A stretch of 64,000 bases of DNA, from positions 35,349-99,348 of the forward strand of contig NZ_JVSP01000001.1 of assembly GCF_001061665.1 (NCBI RefSeq). Direction: 5' to 3'. This stretch comes from Rothia mucilaginosa (lineage in GTDB: Bacteria > Actinomycetota > Actinomycetes > Actinomycetales > Micrococcaceae). This document shows, piece by piece, positions 1 through 9,246 of this stretch; the stretch's first letter is position 1; each line of letters starts with the position of its first letter. Position numbers and translations under genes: made by a program. The notes under the pieces were generated by a model that was given only the letters and a program-made list of their open reading frames with translations, was not told the DNA's origin and searched no databases.

Positions 1-534
1 AATTTCGGTACCTCCCCGCCTCGCTTATCTACACTCCGTGCAACTCCGGTGGGCACCGATGCCAGCGGAGCCCCTATTGCTCTATTCTTTTCTTTCAGCC
101 GAAAGGAAATTTGTTATTTTTTCATGCATAAAATCTCGTTCTCAACGACCACTCGCAATGCAGGCCTTCCGGCTCCGTGCGCCTCAGTTATAACACCCCC
201 GAATCCCCCGCCGAATCCCCTGGACCTGGGGATTTATCTCCCAGATAGCCCTTCTCCCCTCCCTATTATGTGGGGTTGAAACCCTCTCATTGCAGATTAT
301 TGCGTTTGTGTGCATATTTTTTGGGTCCCCCAACCGCTAATCAACCTTATTAGATTGACGGTCACTTTTTTGTATGATGGTTTGCGAGGGTTCCCCTCAA
401 TTCACTTCACTTCAGCGAGCGCACGCCACCGGTACGAGCCAATAAGCCGACCAGCCACACCACTACCCACCGCCGGGGTGCGATGTCGCATCCCGACCCT
501 ACCCGCGCGCCATGGCTGGCGCGTACGACCGCTC
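1..534. other. Intergenic stretch, no supported gene
   Basis: I see no convincing gene here. Open frames exist, but their codons lack the strong G/C third-position preference of the neighbouring genes and none has a recognisable family match. Positions 90-130 and 290-380 are AT-richer than the rest and could hold promoters, but no clear paired -35/-10 boxes stand out. Confidence 0.5.
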
Positions 535-963
535 ATGATTCCCCATTCAGCATCAGAACACACCCCTGCGAGGCAGGCGAACTACTCCGCCCCCTCACCC
601 GCGAGGCAGAGCTCTCCCACCCCGGTAACGGCTGACGCCCCCTCAACCGACACCCCGAGCCAGGACCAGCTCCAGCACTACCTCTCCGTCATCGGCGAAT
701 ACATCCGCCAGGCGCGCGAACACGCTCAGACGCTCCACGATTCTTACACCAATGAGGTCTATGAGCTCTGGCACGAACACATCACCTACTCCGCCGCCGC
801 TGATGAGGCCAGTATCGCCTCCGGCTCCCTGAGCGCCGCCGAGCTGGAGGAGCTAACCCGCAAGTGGGTGCGCCTCATGCGTGAGGGTCGAGACATGCTG
901 CACCACGAGACCACCATTGCCGCAGACCGGGCAATTGTGCAGGACGGCTTCCCCCTCAACTAG
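535..963 (+). CDS. Small hypothetical protein, about 142 residues
   Basis: I do not recognise this protein. The frame is open from 310, but actinobacterial-type codon use begins only near the ATG at 535, so I chose that start; no strong Shine-Dalgarno sequence precedes it. The first 40 residues are Pro/Ser/Thr/Ala-rich and probably disordered. The rest looks helical and charged, with SVIGEYIRQAREHAQTLHD followed by a Tyr/Glu/His-rich stretch and a basic segment with EELTRKWVRLMREGRDML, ending in GFPLN. There is no signal peptide, membrane segment or cysteine motif. It lies 120 bases upstream of the LssY_C membrane protein on the same strand. The frame is plausible but the function is unknown. 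Confidence 0.45.
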   Translation: MIPHSASEHTPARQANYSAPSPARQSSPTPVTADAPSTDTPSQDQLQHYLSVIGEYIRQAREHAQTLHDSYTNEVYELWHEHITYSAAADEASIASGSLSAAELEELTRKWVRLMREGRDMLHHETTIAADRAIVQDGFPLN

Positions 964-1083
964 CCCCCCCCGGAAAAGACCTCGGGCCATTCTCCTCCGT
1001 GGGCCTTCCGCGACCGGGGCTCCCGAGCAACGAGCTTTTGGTATAGTTTTCTGGCACCAGTTCAGCGCACAGAAAGGGCGGGA

Positions 1084-2631
1084 ATGTCCCACCAAAAACG
1101 CGTCCTGCGGCCTATACGTAGCGATGTCGCTCCCCCAGTTACCTCGCCACCGGTCTACCGTGGTGATATTGACGCGCGCGGCACGGCGCAAAACCTCGTC
1201 CCACGCAGCTTGTGGGTCGATTTCTGGGACACTCTCTTCTTCATCTTTGCCGGTGTGGCCTCCGTCGTGCTGACCTTCATGATTCTGGCGAATACGGTTG
1301 GCCATTCTTTCTGGGGTTTCCCCATTGCCTTCATTTTCTGGGCAGTCACCGCGTACCTGACGCTACCGCGTTTTCATGCGATCATGACCCGCATATACGT
1401 GCCCGACTACTTTATTGGGCGCACCCGTACCCCGGACGGTCGGCTCGGTGACCCGGTCAATATCGGTCTGATTGGTACCGAGGAGCAGATTCATCAGGTC
1501 ATGCAGGACGCCGGCTGGACCCGCGCTGAGAACGTCACCCTCGTCTCCTCGTGGAAGATTATTATCTCCACCATCACCCGCCGTTCCTACGCGGAGGCGC
1601 CCGTCTCCCCGCTGAAAATTTTTGGCAAGACGCAGGCTTTCGCCTACCAGAAGGAAGTGGACGGCAACCCCGAGAAACGCCACCACGTGCGCTTCTGGAA
1701 AACCCCTGACGGCTGGCTTCTGCCTGGCGGTCACCAGGTGGATTGGTTAGCGGCGGGCACCTACGACTCCGGTGTGGGTTTCAGCTTCTTCACTCTGCAG
1801 GTCACACACCGCATTGACGGTGAAACCGACTTTGAACGCGACTACATTGTGGAGTCCATTCAGTACGCTCACCCGGAAACTCACGTTGAGATTCTGCACG
1901 ATTTCTCCTCCGGCTACCACGCCCGTAACGGCGGTGGCGACGCGATCCGCACGGACGGCGCGCTCCCGGTCATCGTGCTGAACAATGAAGGACTGGAGCC
2001 GCAGGAGCAGGAAGAAATTCACCTCTCCAGCGCGCACGACCTGGCGTACCGCATGCCGCTGAGTCTGCTGGTCGGTTCGGGTATGCTCATCGCCGTGACC
2101 CTCGCAGACATTATCAACAGCGTCATTCTGGCGCTCAGCCGCCCGGCTCTGCGTGCCAAGCTCCTGGAGGAAGGATCCGGCGACGATCTTGATTTGCTGA
2201 GCCTATTCGATCAGGTGGATAGCGACGTGCTGCTGACCATCACCAGCGCGGTGTTGGTGGGCTTCGTAGCCGTCTATTCTGCGGTCCACCTCTTCCTGCT
2301 GTGGAGCACGCTGCGCGGCTCGTCGAAGGCTCGTCGATTGGCTCTGCTGTTGACGGCATTGAACTTCGCGGCGATTACCGGCGGCGTGCTGTGGGGGCAC
2401 CACTCCCTGCTGCTGTCCACGATTTTCTTCCAGCTGGGCGTTGCGGTGTTCGCAATGTTGGCGTTCACCTCGGACGAGGCGGTCCAGTACACCGCGACCC
2501 GCACCTTCCACATGCGCGACACGAAGATTGTGCAGCGCGCGACGCACCCGAAGGTTCTGGAGCGCAGGGCTCAGCGCAAGGCGCAGAAAGCACGAAAGAC
2601 GGCTTCTGAAAACCGAAGCCGCCAAGTCTGA
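1084..2631 (+). CDS. Polytopic membrane protein with LssY_C-like domain
   Basis: A 515-residue integral membrane protein. Two hydrophobic helices lie at about residues 45-95, a soluble region at about 105-310, and four further helices at about 325-350, 390-410, 420-445 and 450-470, with a basic C-terminal tail rich in Lys/Arg/Ala. The soluble part resembles the LssY C-terminal domain: it carries GDPVNIGLIGTEEQIHQVM, then FGKTQAFAYQKE and WLAAGTYDSGVGF, the usual order in that family, whose biochemical role is not established. AGAAAGGGCGGG lies just before the ATG and a TATAGT -10-like box lies at 1042-1047. A hairpin terminator follows at 2664. The domain call is from memory of the family pattern; membrane topology is inferred from hydrophobicity. 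Confidence 0.75.
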   Translation: MSHQKRVLRPIRSDVAPPVTSPPVYRGDIDARGTAQNLVPRSLWVDFWDTLFFIFAGVASVVLTFMILANTVGHSFWGFPIAFIFWAVTAYLTLPRFHAIMTRIYVPDYFIGRTRTPDGRLGDPVNIGLIGTEEQIHQVMQDAGWTRAENVTLVSSWKIIISTITRRSYAEAPVSPLKIFGKTQAFAYQKEVDGNPEKRHHVRFWKTPDGWLLPGGHQVDWLAAGTYDSGVGFSFFTLQVTHRIDGETDFERDYIVESIQYAHPETHVEILHDFSSGYHARNGGGDAIRTDGALPVIVLNNEGLEPQEQEEIHLSSAHDLAYRMPLSLLVGSGMLIAVTLADIINSVILALSRPALRAKLLEEGSGDDLDLLSLFDQVDSDVLLTITSAVLVGFVAVYSAVHLFLLWSTLRGSSKARRLALLLTALNFAAITGGVLWGHHSLLLSTIFFQLGVAVFAMLAFTSDEAVQYTATRTFHMRDTKIVQRATHPKVLERRAQRKAQKARKTASENRSRQV

Positions 2632-2663
2632 CCCGCATCCGGCAATTCGGCACCGTTAGACAG

Positions 2664-2700
2664 AAAGTACCGCCCGGTCAGTGTGACCGGGCGGTACTTT
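2664..2700. terminator. Bidirectional intrinsic terminator
   Basis: A near-perfect inverted repeat with arms AAAGTACCGCCCGGTCA and TGACCGGGCGGTACTTT and a two- to four-base loop. It ends in T on one strand and begins with A on the other, so it can serve both converging genes (the LssY_C protein and the DsbA-like gene). Confidence 0.85.
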
Positions 2701-2819
2701 TATGCTCTGTTGAGGCTCTATCGCCGAGGGGCTCTGCCGAACTCGGGGTTTTCGAGTCTTGGGGCTTCAGTCCCCGGCGTTTCGAGCCTCGGAGTTTCGA
2801 GCCTCAGTTCCCGCTGTGT

Positions 2820-3461
2820 TTAGGCTTCGCCGTCCTCGCCGTGGAAAATCGGGCCCACGGTGCGGGGGCGCTTCAGCTCGAAGAAGCCGGGGTAGGAAGC
2901 CAGCGCCAGGGCGCCGTCGAAGAGCTTACCCGCCTCTTCACCGGCGGGGCTTGGGGAGATCACCGGGCCGAAGAAGGCGGTGCCATTAATAGAAATCAGC
3001 GGAACACCGATGTCGGTGCCACCCACGGTCTTCAGGGCGAGGTCCAGGGAAGCGCGCATCTGCTCGTCGTACTTGTCGGTGAAGGCCACATCCGCCAGCT
3101 CTGCGGGCAGGTTGACCTCCTCCAGCGCCTTGACGATTGCGTCACGGTAGGAATCAGCCTTGTTCTTGTTGTGGTGAATCTGCTCGCCCAGAGCGTCGTA
3201 GAGGGGCTTGATGACCTCGTTGCCGTGCAGCTCGCGCACAGCGGTAATGAGGCGGGTCGGCGCCCAGGACCGGTCCATCGCTGCCTGGTAGTCGGCGGGC
3301 AGGTCGCGGCCCTGGTTGTGCATGGACAGGGAGAAGGGACGCCAGGTCACCTCAATATTGCGGACCTTCTGCACCTCGCCAATCCAGCGGGAGGTAATCC
3401 AGCACCAGGGGCAAATCGGATCGAACCAGAAATCAACCTGTGCGGGGGCGTTCTCAGCCAT
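2820..3461 (-). CDS. Mycothiol-dependent nitroreductase / DsbA-family oxidoreductase (Rv2466c-like)
   Basis: A 213-residue thioredoxin-fold protein of the DsbA/FrnE type. The redox motif CPWC follows the first strand in FWFDPICPWCWITSRW (about residues 11-26), and the cis-Pro segment is GVPLISINGTAFFGPVISP. This matches the actinobacterial mycothiol-dependent nitroreductase typified by Rv2466c, a mycothiol-reduced cytosolic enzyme. No signal peptide is present, consistent with a cytosolic role. The gene sits in the same neighbourhood (clp-tig, nei2, rpiB, pepN) as in Mycobacterium, which supports the assignment. The ATG is preceded by AAGAGAGGAACACCC, a good ribosome-binding site. Substrate in this organism is unknown. 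Confidence 0.85.
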   Translation of the reverse strand: MAENAPAQVDFWFDPICPWCWITSRWIGEVQKVRNIEVTWRPFSLSMHNQGRDLPADYQAAMDRSWAPTRLITAVRELHGNEVIKPLYDALGEQIHHNKNKADSYRDAIVKALEEVNLPAELADVAFTDKYDEQMRASLDLALKTVGGTDIGVPLISINGTAFFGPVISPSPAGEEAGKLFDGALALASYPGFFELKRPRTVGPIFHGEDGEA

Positions 3462-3578
3462 GGGTGTTCCTCTCTTGTACGGATGCGCGTACCGCCCGTG
3501 CGGCCCGGCACCCTGTATTCACCTTTGATATCTGCACCAGCCAAGCCCGCGGTCTCTAAGTGCGGCACCTGCTAGTGA

Positions 3579-3608
3579 GCCGTCACCCCGTATAACCGGG
3601 GCGACGGC
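3579..3608. terminator. Hairpin between clpX and the DsbA-like gene
   Basis: Arms GCCGTC-CCCCG and CGGGG-GACGGC around TATAAC. It lies just past the clpX stop, so it probably ends clpX transcription, although the T-rich flank (CTTCTTTATT) is on the opposite side, as for a rightward terminator. Confidence 0.55.
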
Positions 3609-3646
3609 TTCTTTATTCCCTGGCCTCTTCGGCCGGAAGTATTCGA

Positions 3647-5023
3647 TTAGGCCACCTTGCGCCCGGCCTTCGCGGCCTTCAGGGAGGCGGTCTTCGCCTC
3701 GCCCTTTGCGGTGCGGGTGGTCTCGGTTCCCGGATCGGGGGCCTGCAGCACGTAACGGGGCTCCGCGCCGTTGAGTACGGTGTCCTCACCGATGACGATG
3801 GATACCACGTCGGTGCGGTCCGGAATCTCGAACATGACCGGTTGCAGGATCTGCTCCATCATGGAGCGCAGGCCGCGGGCACCGGTGCCGCGCTCGGCGG
3901 CAAGGCGGGCAATAGCTGCGATTGCCGCATCGTCAATAATCAGTTCCACGCCGTCCAGGGCGAAGAGGTGACGGTACTGCTTGAGCAGTGCGTTCTTCGG
4001 TTCGGTCAGCACTCGAGCCAGCTCCTCTTCGTTGAGCTCGCTCAGGGTCGAGATGACCGGCAGGCGGCCAATCAGCTCGGGGATGATGCCGTAGTGGGCC
4101 AGGTCCTCGGGCATAATCTGCTCGAGCGGGTCCCTCACCGTACCGCCCAGGTCGGCGCCGAAACCGATGCCGCCGGCACCCACGCGGGCCGCGATGCGGT
4201 CGTCAATATTGTCGAAGGCGCCGGCCACGATGAAGAGAATATTGGAGGTATCGATCTCAATATTCGCGTGGGCCGGGTGCTTGCGTCCGCCCTCCGGCGG
4301 TACGGTCGCCACGGTGCCCTCAATAATCTTCAGCAGCGCCTGCTGCACGCCCTCACCGGACACGTCGCGGGTGATGGAGAGGTTCTCGCCACCCTTGCGA
4401 GCAATCTTGTCAATCTCGTCGATGTAGATGATGCCGCGCTGAGCCTTCGCCACGTCACCGTCGGCGGCGTTGATGAGGCGCAGCAGAATATTCTCCACAT
4501 CGTCACCCACGTAACCGGCCTCGGTGAGGGTGGTTGCGTCGACCAGGGCGAAGGGCACATCCAGCTTCTTCGCCAGGGTGGAGGCCAGGTAGGTTTTGCC
4601 GCAGCCGGTCGGGCCGAGCATCAGAATATTGGACTTGCCCAGCTCCACCTGCTCCCCCGCCGTCGCCGAGAGCGTGCGGGAGGTCAGCACCGGGTTGTCC
4701 AGGTCGTGAATACGCTTGTAGTGGTTGTACACCGCCACCGCCAGGGTGCGCTTCGCGGCGTCCTGACCGATGACGTAATCGTTGAGGTGGCTATAGATCT
4801 CGCGCGGGGTGGCTAGTTGCTTGGGGGATGCGGGGGCCACCGGAGCGTTTGCCTTCAGACGCTCGTCGGCCAGGATCTCTTCGCAGAGCTCCACACATTC
4901 ATCGCAGATGGAGACATTCGGCCCGAGCACAATCTTGAATACTTGTGCGCGCGTCTTCTTGCAGAAGGAGCACCGCATGCTGGCGTTGGGCGGCTCGGGG
5001 GGCAAAGTAATGTCTGTTGCCAC
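3647..5023 (-). CDS. clpX: ClpX, ATP-dependent unfoldase of the Clp protease
   Basis: ClpX (458 residues) is the hexameric AAA+ unfoldase that recognises tagged proteins and feeds them to ClpP. The N-terminal zinc-binding domain has paired cysteines (CSFCKK near 18 and CDECVELC near 40). The AAA+ module has Walker A GPTGCGKT, Walker [11 protein letters not shown], a pore-loop GYVGDDVE and an arginine-finger region, then the ClpX C-terminal domain with [13 protein letters not shown]. The last 40 residues are a basic Ala/Lys/Thr-rich tail beyond the usual end (typical length about 420-430). It is transcribed in the same direction as clpP1 and clpP2 but separated by 444 bases with a terminator, so it has its own promoter. 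A GAAAGGGGATT sequence precedes the ATG. Confidence 0.98.
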   Translation of the reverse strand: MATDITLPPEPPNASMRCSFCKKTRAQVFKIVLGPNVSICDECVELCEEILADERLKANAPVAPASPKQLATPREIYSHLNDYVIGQDAAKRTLAVAVYNHYKRIHDLDNPVLTSRTLSATAGEQVELGKSNILMLGPTGCGKTYLASTLAKKLDVPFALVDATTLTEAGYVGDDVENILLRLINAADGDVAKAQRGIIYIDEIDKIARKGGENLSITRDVSGEGVQQALLKIIEGTVATVPPEGGRKHPAHANIEIDTSNILFIVAGAFDNIDDRIAARVGAGGIGFGADLGGTVRDPLEQIMPEDLAHYGIIPELIGRLPVISTLSELNEEELARVLTEPKNALLKQYRHLFALDGVELIIDDAAIAAIARLAAERGTGARGLRSMMEQILQPVMFEIPDRTDVVSIVIGEDTVLNGAEPRYVLQAPDPGTETTRTAKGEAKTASLKAAKAGRKVA

Positions 5024-5332
5024 GAGAATCCCCTTTCATTCGTGTGGTCGTCTCTCGGAGCGGCGTGCGGAGGGGCCGGGCGCTCTTTCACGGTGAGAGA
5101 TGATCTCTACCTCTCTAGGCTACCGGAGTTCACCCCGGAACTCAGAATTACGACCCCCGAAGAAGATAGTCGGTACCCATATGACGAACCGGGTCAAATA
5201 TGACGTTTAGGGGCGTTCCTTGACCGACCCCGTTGCGCGGGGGTTTCGGCGGGACTAGAGGAGCCGCTCAACGGCTTAAAAGCATCCCCGTGTTACGTTG
5301 CGGCATCCGTCATAATGCGTCGCATAAAGCTA
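5024..5332. other. clpX upstream region
   Basis: No gene supported. The stretch should hold the clpX promoter on the minus strand. A TTGACC hexamer is visible there (reverse complement at 5192-5197), but a convincing -10 at the right spacing is not. I looked for ClgR- or HspR-type operators and saw no clear match. Confidence 0.45.
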
Positions 5333-5400
5333 AGGGACGGAACGGCGCCCGAACCCCCACGCCTGCACGGCGCTAGGGTTTCGGGAACCGTTCCGTCCCT
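5333..5400 (-). terminator. clpP1-clpP2 operon terminator, long inverted repeat
   Basis: Thirteen-base perfect arms (AGGGACGGAACGG and CCGTTCCGTCCCT), extended inward by CCCGAACCC against GGGTTTCGGG with a bulge. The structure lies 68 bases past the clpP2 stop codon, where a leftward terminator is expected. Confidence 0.75.
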
Positions 5401-5467
5401 CTCTCACAGCGGTTACCGTTCATCGCGCCCGATACTCGTTTGGCGAGCCATCGAGCCCGGTGGCGGC

Positions 5468-6151
5468 TTAGGTGTGGGAAATAGCGGTGTTGGTCGCGGG
5501 CTTGCGCAGCTTACGAGACTCCAGGACCTTGTCGACCAGGCCGTACTCCAGCGCATCGGCGGCGGTCAGAATGTTGTCACGCTCGATGGAGCGGTCAACT
5601 TCCTCGTAGGTCTTGCCCGAGTGCAGTGCCAGGGTCTGGGCGGTCCACTCGCGCATACGCATAACCTCGTTCGCGTGAATCTCGATGTCGGAGGCCTGAC
5701 CACCCTGCTGGCCGCTCAGGGCCGGCTGGTGAATCAGCACGCGAGCGTTCGGCAGTGCCAGACGCTTGCCGGGGGTGCCGGCAGCCAGTAGCACGGCCGC
5801 AGCCGAAGCCGCCTGGCCCAGGCACACGGTCTGAATCTCGGGGCGGATGAACTGCATGGTGTCGTAGATGGCGGTCATCGCGGTGAAGGAACCGCCGGGC
5901 GAGTTGATGTACAGGGTGATGTCACGCTCGGGGTCCTGTGCCTCCAGCACGAGCAGCTGAGCCATGATGTCGTCTGCAGAGGCGTCGTCCACCTGGGTGC
6001 CCAGGAAGATGATGCGGTCCTCGAACAGCTTGGCGTACGGGTCCTGACGCTTGTAGCCGTAGGGGGTGCGCTCCTCGAAGCTGGGGAGCACGTAGCGGTT
6101 GCTCGGCATAGCCGGCGCCGAGGTGGTGATATCGTTCGGCAGGTAGTTCAT
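5468..6151 (-). CDS. clpP2: ClpP2, Clp protease proteolytic subunit
   Basis: A 227-residue serine peptidase that, in actinobacteria, forms a mixed ClpP1P2 tetradecamer. The catalytic triad is visible: Ser116 in GQAASAAA, His141 in LIHQP and Asp192 in ERDNILTA. I start it at the second of two nearby ATGs, because AAGGGAG lies six bases before it, while the first ATG (6157) directly abuts that sequence. Its ribosome-binding site overlaps the clpP1 stop region, so the pair is translated from one mRNA. The sequence after the active Ser is AAAVLL rather than the more common MGAFLL, as in other actinobacterial ClpP2 proteins. Confidence 0.97.
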   Translation of the reverse strand: MNYLPNDITTSAPAMPSNRYVLPSFEERTPYGYKRQDPYAKLFEDRIIFLGTQVDDASADDIMAQLLVLEAQDPERDITLYINSPGGSFTAMTAIYDTMQFIRPEIQTVCLGQAASAAAVLLAAGTPGKRLALPNARVLIHQPALSGQQGGQASDIEIHANEVMRMREWTAQTLALHSGKTYEEVDRSIERDNILTAADALEYGLVDKVLESRKLRKPATNTAISHT

Positions 6152-6162
6152 GTGCATCTCCC

Positions 6163-6816
6163 TTATGCGTTCTTCGACTCGGGCAGCTTACCGGCGGTGG
6201 TGGCAATGTGATCGAAGAAGCCGTATTCCAGGCCTTCTTCCGCGTTGAACCAGTTATCGCGGTCGTTGTCCTTCAGGATGGTTTCCAGGCTCTTACCGGT
6301 GCGCTCCGCGGTAATCTCCGCCAGGCGCTTCTTCATGTCCAGAATCAACTCGGCCTGGGTGCGAATGTCGGATGCGGTACCGCCGATGCCGCCGAGGGGC
6401 TGGTGCATCAGGATGCGGGCGTTCGGGGTTGCGTAGCGCTTGCCGATGGTGCCCGCGGTGAGCAGGAACTGACCCATGGAGGCCGCCATACCGGTCACCA
6501 CGGTCACCACGTCGTTCGGGATGAGCTGCATGGTGTCGTAGATTGCCATACCGGCGGTCACGGAGCCGCCGGGCGAGTTGATGTACAGGTAGATGTCCGC
6601 CTCGGGGTCCTCCGCCGAGAGCAGCAGCATCTGCGAGCAGATGAGGTTAGCGTTCGAGTCGCGCACCTCGGAGCCGAGCCAGATGATGCGCTCCTTCAGG
6701 AGGCTGTTGTACACGTAATCTTCCTGGGCGCCAACGATGGGGGTTGCCATCGACGGCGAGGGCGCCACGCCGGCCGCCTGGGAGGCGCCGATGGGCAGAG
6801 GCATGTAGCTGGACAT
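6163..6816 (-). CDS. clpP1: ClpP1, Clp protease proteolytic subunit
   Basis: A 217-residue ClpP paralogue, the first gene of the clpP1-clpP2 operon. The triad is Ser113 in GMAASMGQF, His138 in LMHQP and Asp187 in DRDNWF; the oxyanion segment SPGGSVTAG is intact. I chose the ATG at 6816 (MSSYMPLP) because AAGAAGAGGAAG lies just before it; the longer frame to 6879 adds a basic stretch not found in ClpP. The N-terminal segment is longer than in E. coli ClpP and is probably cleaved or disordered. About ten bases separate the two clpP coding regions. Clp proteolysis is essential in mycobacteria; the same dependence is plausible here but not shown. Confidence 0.97.
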   Translation of the reverse strand: MSSYMPLPIGASQAAGVAPSPSMATPIVGAQEDYVYNSLLKERIIWLGSEVRDSNANLICSQMLLLSAEDPEADIYLYINSPGGSVTAGMAIYDTMQLIPNDVVTVVTGMAASMGQFLLTAGTIGKRYATPNARILMHQPLGGIGGTASDIRTQAELILDMKKRLAEITAERTGKSLETILKDNDRDNWFNAEEGLEYGFFDHIATTAGKLPESKNA

Positions 6817-7041
6817 TCTTCCTCTTCTTCTCTTAGGGACTTCGCGGCATCTTTGCGCACAGTGCGCGCCGAAGCGCACGCGAAAAGTTTCGTTGCTACT
6901 ACCTTACCGATAGTTGCCTCTCCCCCGCTCCCCGCGCGTCGCCCGTTCGCCAGGGGGTGAAGCTCACACCTGCCGGGACGGTAACCGGCCCGCCCCGAGG
7001 CCGCTCGCGGGAAGCACACGATTGCGGGGCAGGCGCAGAAA

Positions 7042-7086
7042 CGCCTCGGCGGGCACCCACCGAAACCGGTGAGCACCCGCCGAGGC
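7042..7086 (-). terminator. tig terminator hairpin
   Basis: A strong stem, GCCTCGGCGGG against CCCGCCGAGGC with inner CACCG/CGGTG pairing, 75 bases after the trigger factor stop. The rest of the 344-base gap between tig and clpP1 (6817-7160) holds no supported gene; the clpP1 promoter should lie within 6820-6920. Confidence 0.75.
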
Positions 7087-7160
7087 GATGCGATATGCGC
7101 GCCAACGCGCCCACGGAGGCTACCCCGCAAGCGCCACGCGCAAGCTATTCGTGGGAGGGA

Positions 7161-8462
7161 TTAGGCAGCTGCCTCTTCACCCTGGCCCAGGAACTTGGAC
7201 AGGTCAACGGTGTTGCCCTTGGAGTCCTTGACCACTGCGGTCTTCAGGACCTCAGCCAGAGCCTTGGAACGGCGAACCTCGCCGACCAGTGCGCCAGCCT
7301 GGCCGGAACCGTCCAGCATCTGTGCGAACTGGTTCGGATCCATACCGTACTGAGAGCTCATGGTGATGATGTAGTTAATCATCTCGGCCTGGTCGACGGT
7401 CACTTCCAGAGCGTCGGCGAGGGCGTCCAGAACCATCTCGTTCTTGAAGGCGGTCTCGGTGTTCTCGCGAACCTCGGCGCGGTGCTCCTCGGTGTCGTGG
7501 CCGGGCTCAGCGTTGGGAGCGTTGAAGTGCTGCTCCAGCTGATCCTCGATGACCTTCTCGGGGACGGGGACCTCGACCAGCTCAACGAGCTTGGTCAGGA
7601 CCTTGTCGCGTGCCTGGGTGCCCTGCTCGGCAACCTTAGCCTCGGCAACCTGCTTCTTGATGTCTTCCTTCAGCTCTTCGATGGTGTCGAACTCGGAAGC
7701 CAGCTGTGCGAACTCGTCGTCAGCCTCGGGCAGCTCGCGCTCCTTGACGGCGGTCAGCTTGACCTTGATGACGGCTTCCTCGCCGGCGTGCTCGCCGCCG
7801 GAGAGCTTGGTCTCGAAAGTTGCGTCCTCGCCAGCGGACAGGCCGGTCAGGGCCTCGTCGATGCCCTCGAGCATGGTGCCGGAACCGATCTGGTAGGACA
7901 GGTCGTTAGCTGCGTCCACCTGCTCGCCGTCGATCTCTGCGGCGATGTCGATGGTCACGAAGTCCTTGTCGGCGGCGGGGCGCTCGACGGTCTTCAGGGT
8001 GCCGAAGCGCTCGCGCAGAGCGTCCAGTGCCTGAACCTCGTCCTCGGGGGTCACCTCAACCTCGTCCACCTCAACCTCGATGCCCTCGTAGTTGGGCAGC
8101 TCGATCTCGGGGCGGACGGTCACGGTGATGGTCAGCTTGATGTCAGCTTCGCGGTCCTCGGTGGTGGGCTGGGACTGAACGTCCAGCTCGGGCTGTGCCA
8201 GGGGGGAGAGGTCGTTCTCGCCCAGTGCCTGTGCGTAGTAGTCGTTCAGGGCGTCGTTCAGGGATGCCTCAACGATGTAGTCGAAGCCCGCGCGCTGCTC
8301 GATGAGCTGCTTGGGCAGCTTGCCCTTGCGGAAGCCGGGAACGCTAATCTGGCCAGCCAGGTTCTTGTAGGTGCGGTCCAGGTAGGGCTTGAATTCTACG
8401 AAGGGAACCTCGACCTCAATCTTTGCGAGGGTCGGGTTGAGCTTCTCGACGGCGGTCTTCAC
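7161..8462 (-). CDS. tig: Trigger factor, ribosome-associated chaperone and prolyl isomerase
   Basis: Trigger factor (433 residues) binds the ribosome near uL23 and shields nascent chains. The ribosome-binding signature GFRKGKLP is at about residues 44-51 in the N-terminal domain. The FKBP-like domain follows (about 160-245, with [14 protein letters not shown] and [16 protein letters not shown]), then the helical C-terminal chaperone arms rich in Glu/Ala/Lys. Length is within the family's range (about 430-470) and it ends GQGEEAAA. It lies upstream of clpP1-clpP2 on the same strand, the common bacterial arrangement, but with its own terminator. The ATG is preceded by ATGAGGAGATCACGGAC, a good ribosome-binding site. 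Confidence 0.98.
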   Translation of the reverse strand: MKTAVEKLNPTLAKIEVEVPFVEFKPYLDRTYKNLAGQISVPGFRKGKLPKQLIEQRAGFDYIVEASLNDALNDYYAQALGENDLSPLAQPELDVQSQPTTEDREADIKLTITVTVRPEIELPNYEGIEVEVDEVEVTPEDEVQALDALRERFGTLKTVERPAADKDFVTIDIAAEIDGEQVDAANDLSYQIGSGTMLEGIDEALTGLSAGEDATFETKLSGGEHAGEEAVIKVKLTAVKERELPEADDEFAQLASEFDTIEELKEDIKKQVAEAKVAEQGTQARDKVLTKLVELVEVPVPEKVIEDQLEQHFNAPNAEPGHDTEEHRAEVRENTETAFKNEMVLDALADALEVTVDQAEMINYIITMSSQYGMDPNQFAQMLDGSGQAGALVGEVRRSKALAEVLKTAVVKDSKGNTVDLSKFLGQGEEAAA

Positions 8463-8570
8463 GTCCGTGATCTCCTCATATCGTTCGGTACGGCACGGGT
8501 CTCGGGCGTGCCGCTGTTGCTTAGTGGAAAGAGCGCCACGACCCTGTAGCGTCGCGGCAACCGTTTCACG

Positions 8571-8645
8571 TCGGGGCGACAGGATTCGAACCTGCGATCT
8601 CCTGCTCCCAAAGCAGGCGCGTTAGCCAAGCTACGCCACGCCCCG
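8571..8645 (-). tRNA. tRNA-Pro (anticodon TGG)
   Basis: Read on the minus strand it starts CGGGGCGTGG and ends CGCCCCG plus discriminator A. The acceptor arms pair fully. The anticodon arm is CCTGC-TTTGGGA-GCAGG, giving anticodon TGG, and the T arm contains GGTTCGAATCC. No CCA is encoded. It lies just upstream of tig in the same direction. Confidence 0.95.
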
Positions 8646-8775
8646 TGAAACTAACCGCGTTAAACACCGGAGCGTTTAACACAGTCAATGTCCTAGTTTA
8701 CCTGTTTTCCCGCTAAATGCCCAACAGAACAGCGGATGCGGGCGCGGGTTCAAGCAACACTCTCACGCCTCGGGT

Positions 8776-8805
8776 TTGACAGGTTCCACCCCACACCGAT
8801 ACTAT
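8776..8805 (+). promoter_or_regulatory. Promoter of tRNA-Gly
   Basis: TTGACA at 8776-8781 and TACTAT at 8800-8805, spacer 18 bases. The expected start is near 8812, nine bases before the mature tRNA. Confidence 0.75.
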
Positions 8806-8820
8806 GGTCAGGTTCCATGC

Positions 8821-8891
8821 GGGGATGTAGCTTAATGGTAAAGCCTCAGTCTTCCAAACTGATTACGCGGGTTCGATTCCCGTCATCCCCT
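8821..8891 (+). tRNA. tRNA-Gly (anticodon TCC)
   Basis: The acceptor arm GGGGATG pairs with CATCCCC. The anticodon arm TCAGT-CTTCCAA-ACTGA gives TCC, and the T arm contains GGGTTCGATTCCC. No CCA is encoded. Its 3' half is copied in damaged form several times in the following 250 bases. Confidence 0.95.
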
Positions 8892-8900
8892 CGAGGTTTA

Positions 8901-8938
8901 GGGTCTCGACGCTTTCGCGTCGAGGCCCTTTTCTTTTT
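8901..8938 (+). terminator. tRNA-Gly terminator
   Basis: The stem GGGTCTCGACG/CGTCGAGGCCC with loop CTTTCG is followed by TTTTCTTTTTC. Confidence 0.85.
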
Positions 8939-9172
8939 CCCTCGAGGGGATGACGGGAATCCCTTCCGCATGCGGATTTGTTTCCTCGCGCGCTCGGAAT
9001 CCGCACGCTCCAGCTCGTCATCCCCTCCACAAATCCCGCTCAAGGTTGCCGGGAATCGCTTACGTCTAAAAGTTCCGAAAGCTTTCGAAACTTTTAGACT
9101 CCAGCCCGTCATCCCTCGAGAACTAATCTCCGGGAATCGCTTACGGGTGAAAATACATTCCCTCGCGCGCTC
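8939..9172. repeat. Degenerate copies of the tRNA-Gly 3' end with flanking repeats
   Basis: Several fragments of the T-arm/acceptor half of the adjacent tRNA-Gly recur here. There is an inverted copy at about 8941-8959 (CTCGAGGGGATGACGGGAAT) and direct partial copies at about 9015-9027 (CTCGTCATCCCCT) and 9106-9120 (CCCGTCATCCCTCGA). Between them other short units repeat: GGGAATCGCTTACG twice (about 9053 and 9134) and CCTCGCGCGCTCGGA twice (about 8984 and 9162). A perfect stem, TCTAAAAGTT...AACTTTTAGA, lies at about 9064-9099. No integrase gene lies nearby. Confidence 0.7.
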
Positions 9173-9222
9173 GGAGCCCCCGAGAAGATTCTCGGGGGCT
9201 CCTCACTTTTCTTTTTCTACAG
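9173..9222. terminator. Strong hairpin before nei2 end
   Basis: GAGCCCCCGAGAA against TTCTCGGGGGCTC, then TCACTTTTCTTTTTCT to the right. It lies 30 bases past the nei2 stop, so it probably ends nei2 as well as any rightward transcript. Confidence 0.75.
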
Positions 9223-9246
9223 CTGAGTTTTTAGAACCGGCGTTTC

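Noticed and set aside
49-279. 76-residue frame at the window start
   Set aside because: No ribosome-binding site, no family match, and poor codon bias compared with neighbours.
6817-6900. ClgR operator before clpP1
   Set aside because: GCGCTTCGGCGC resembles the motif but has the wrong spacing.
6957-8549. Long plus-strand frame of 530 codons opposite tig
   Set aside because: It is the antisense shadow of trigger factor, created by the codon bias of this GC-rich genome; the same applies to long frames opposite smc, recG and oleBC.
8389-8625. Plus-strand frame running into tRNA-Pro
   Set aside because: It overlaps tig antisense and its end is tRNA-Pro sequence; no independent coding signal.
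8846-9112. Minus-strand frame translating to GDDGNRTRVISLED at its end
   Set aside because: The end is simply the antisense translation of tRNA-Gly, a frequent annotation artefact. The rest runs through the degenerate repeats.
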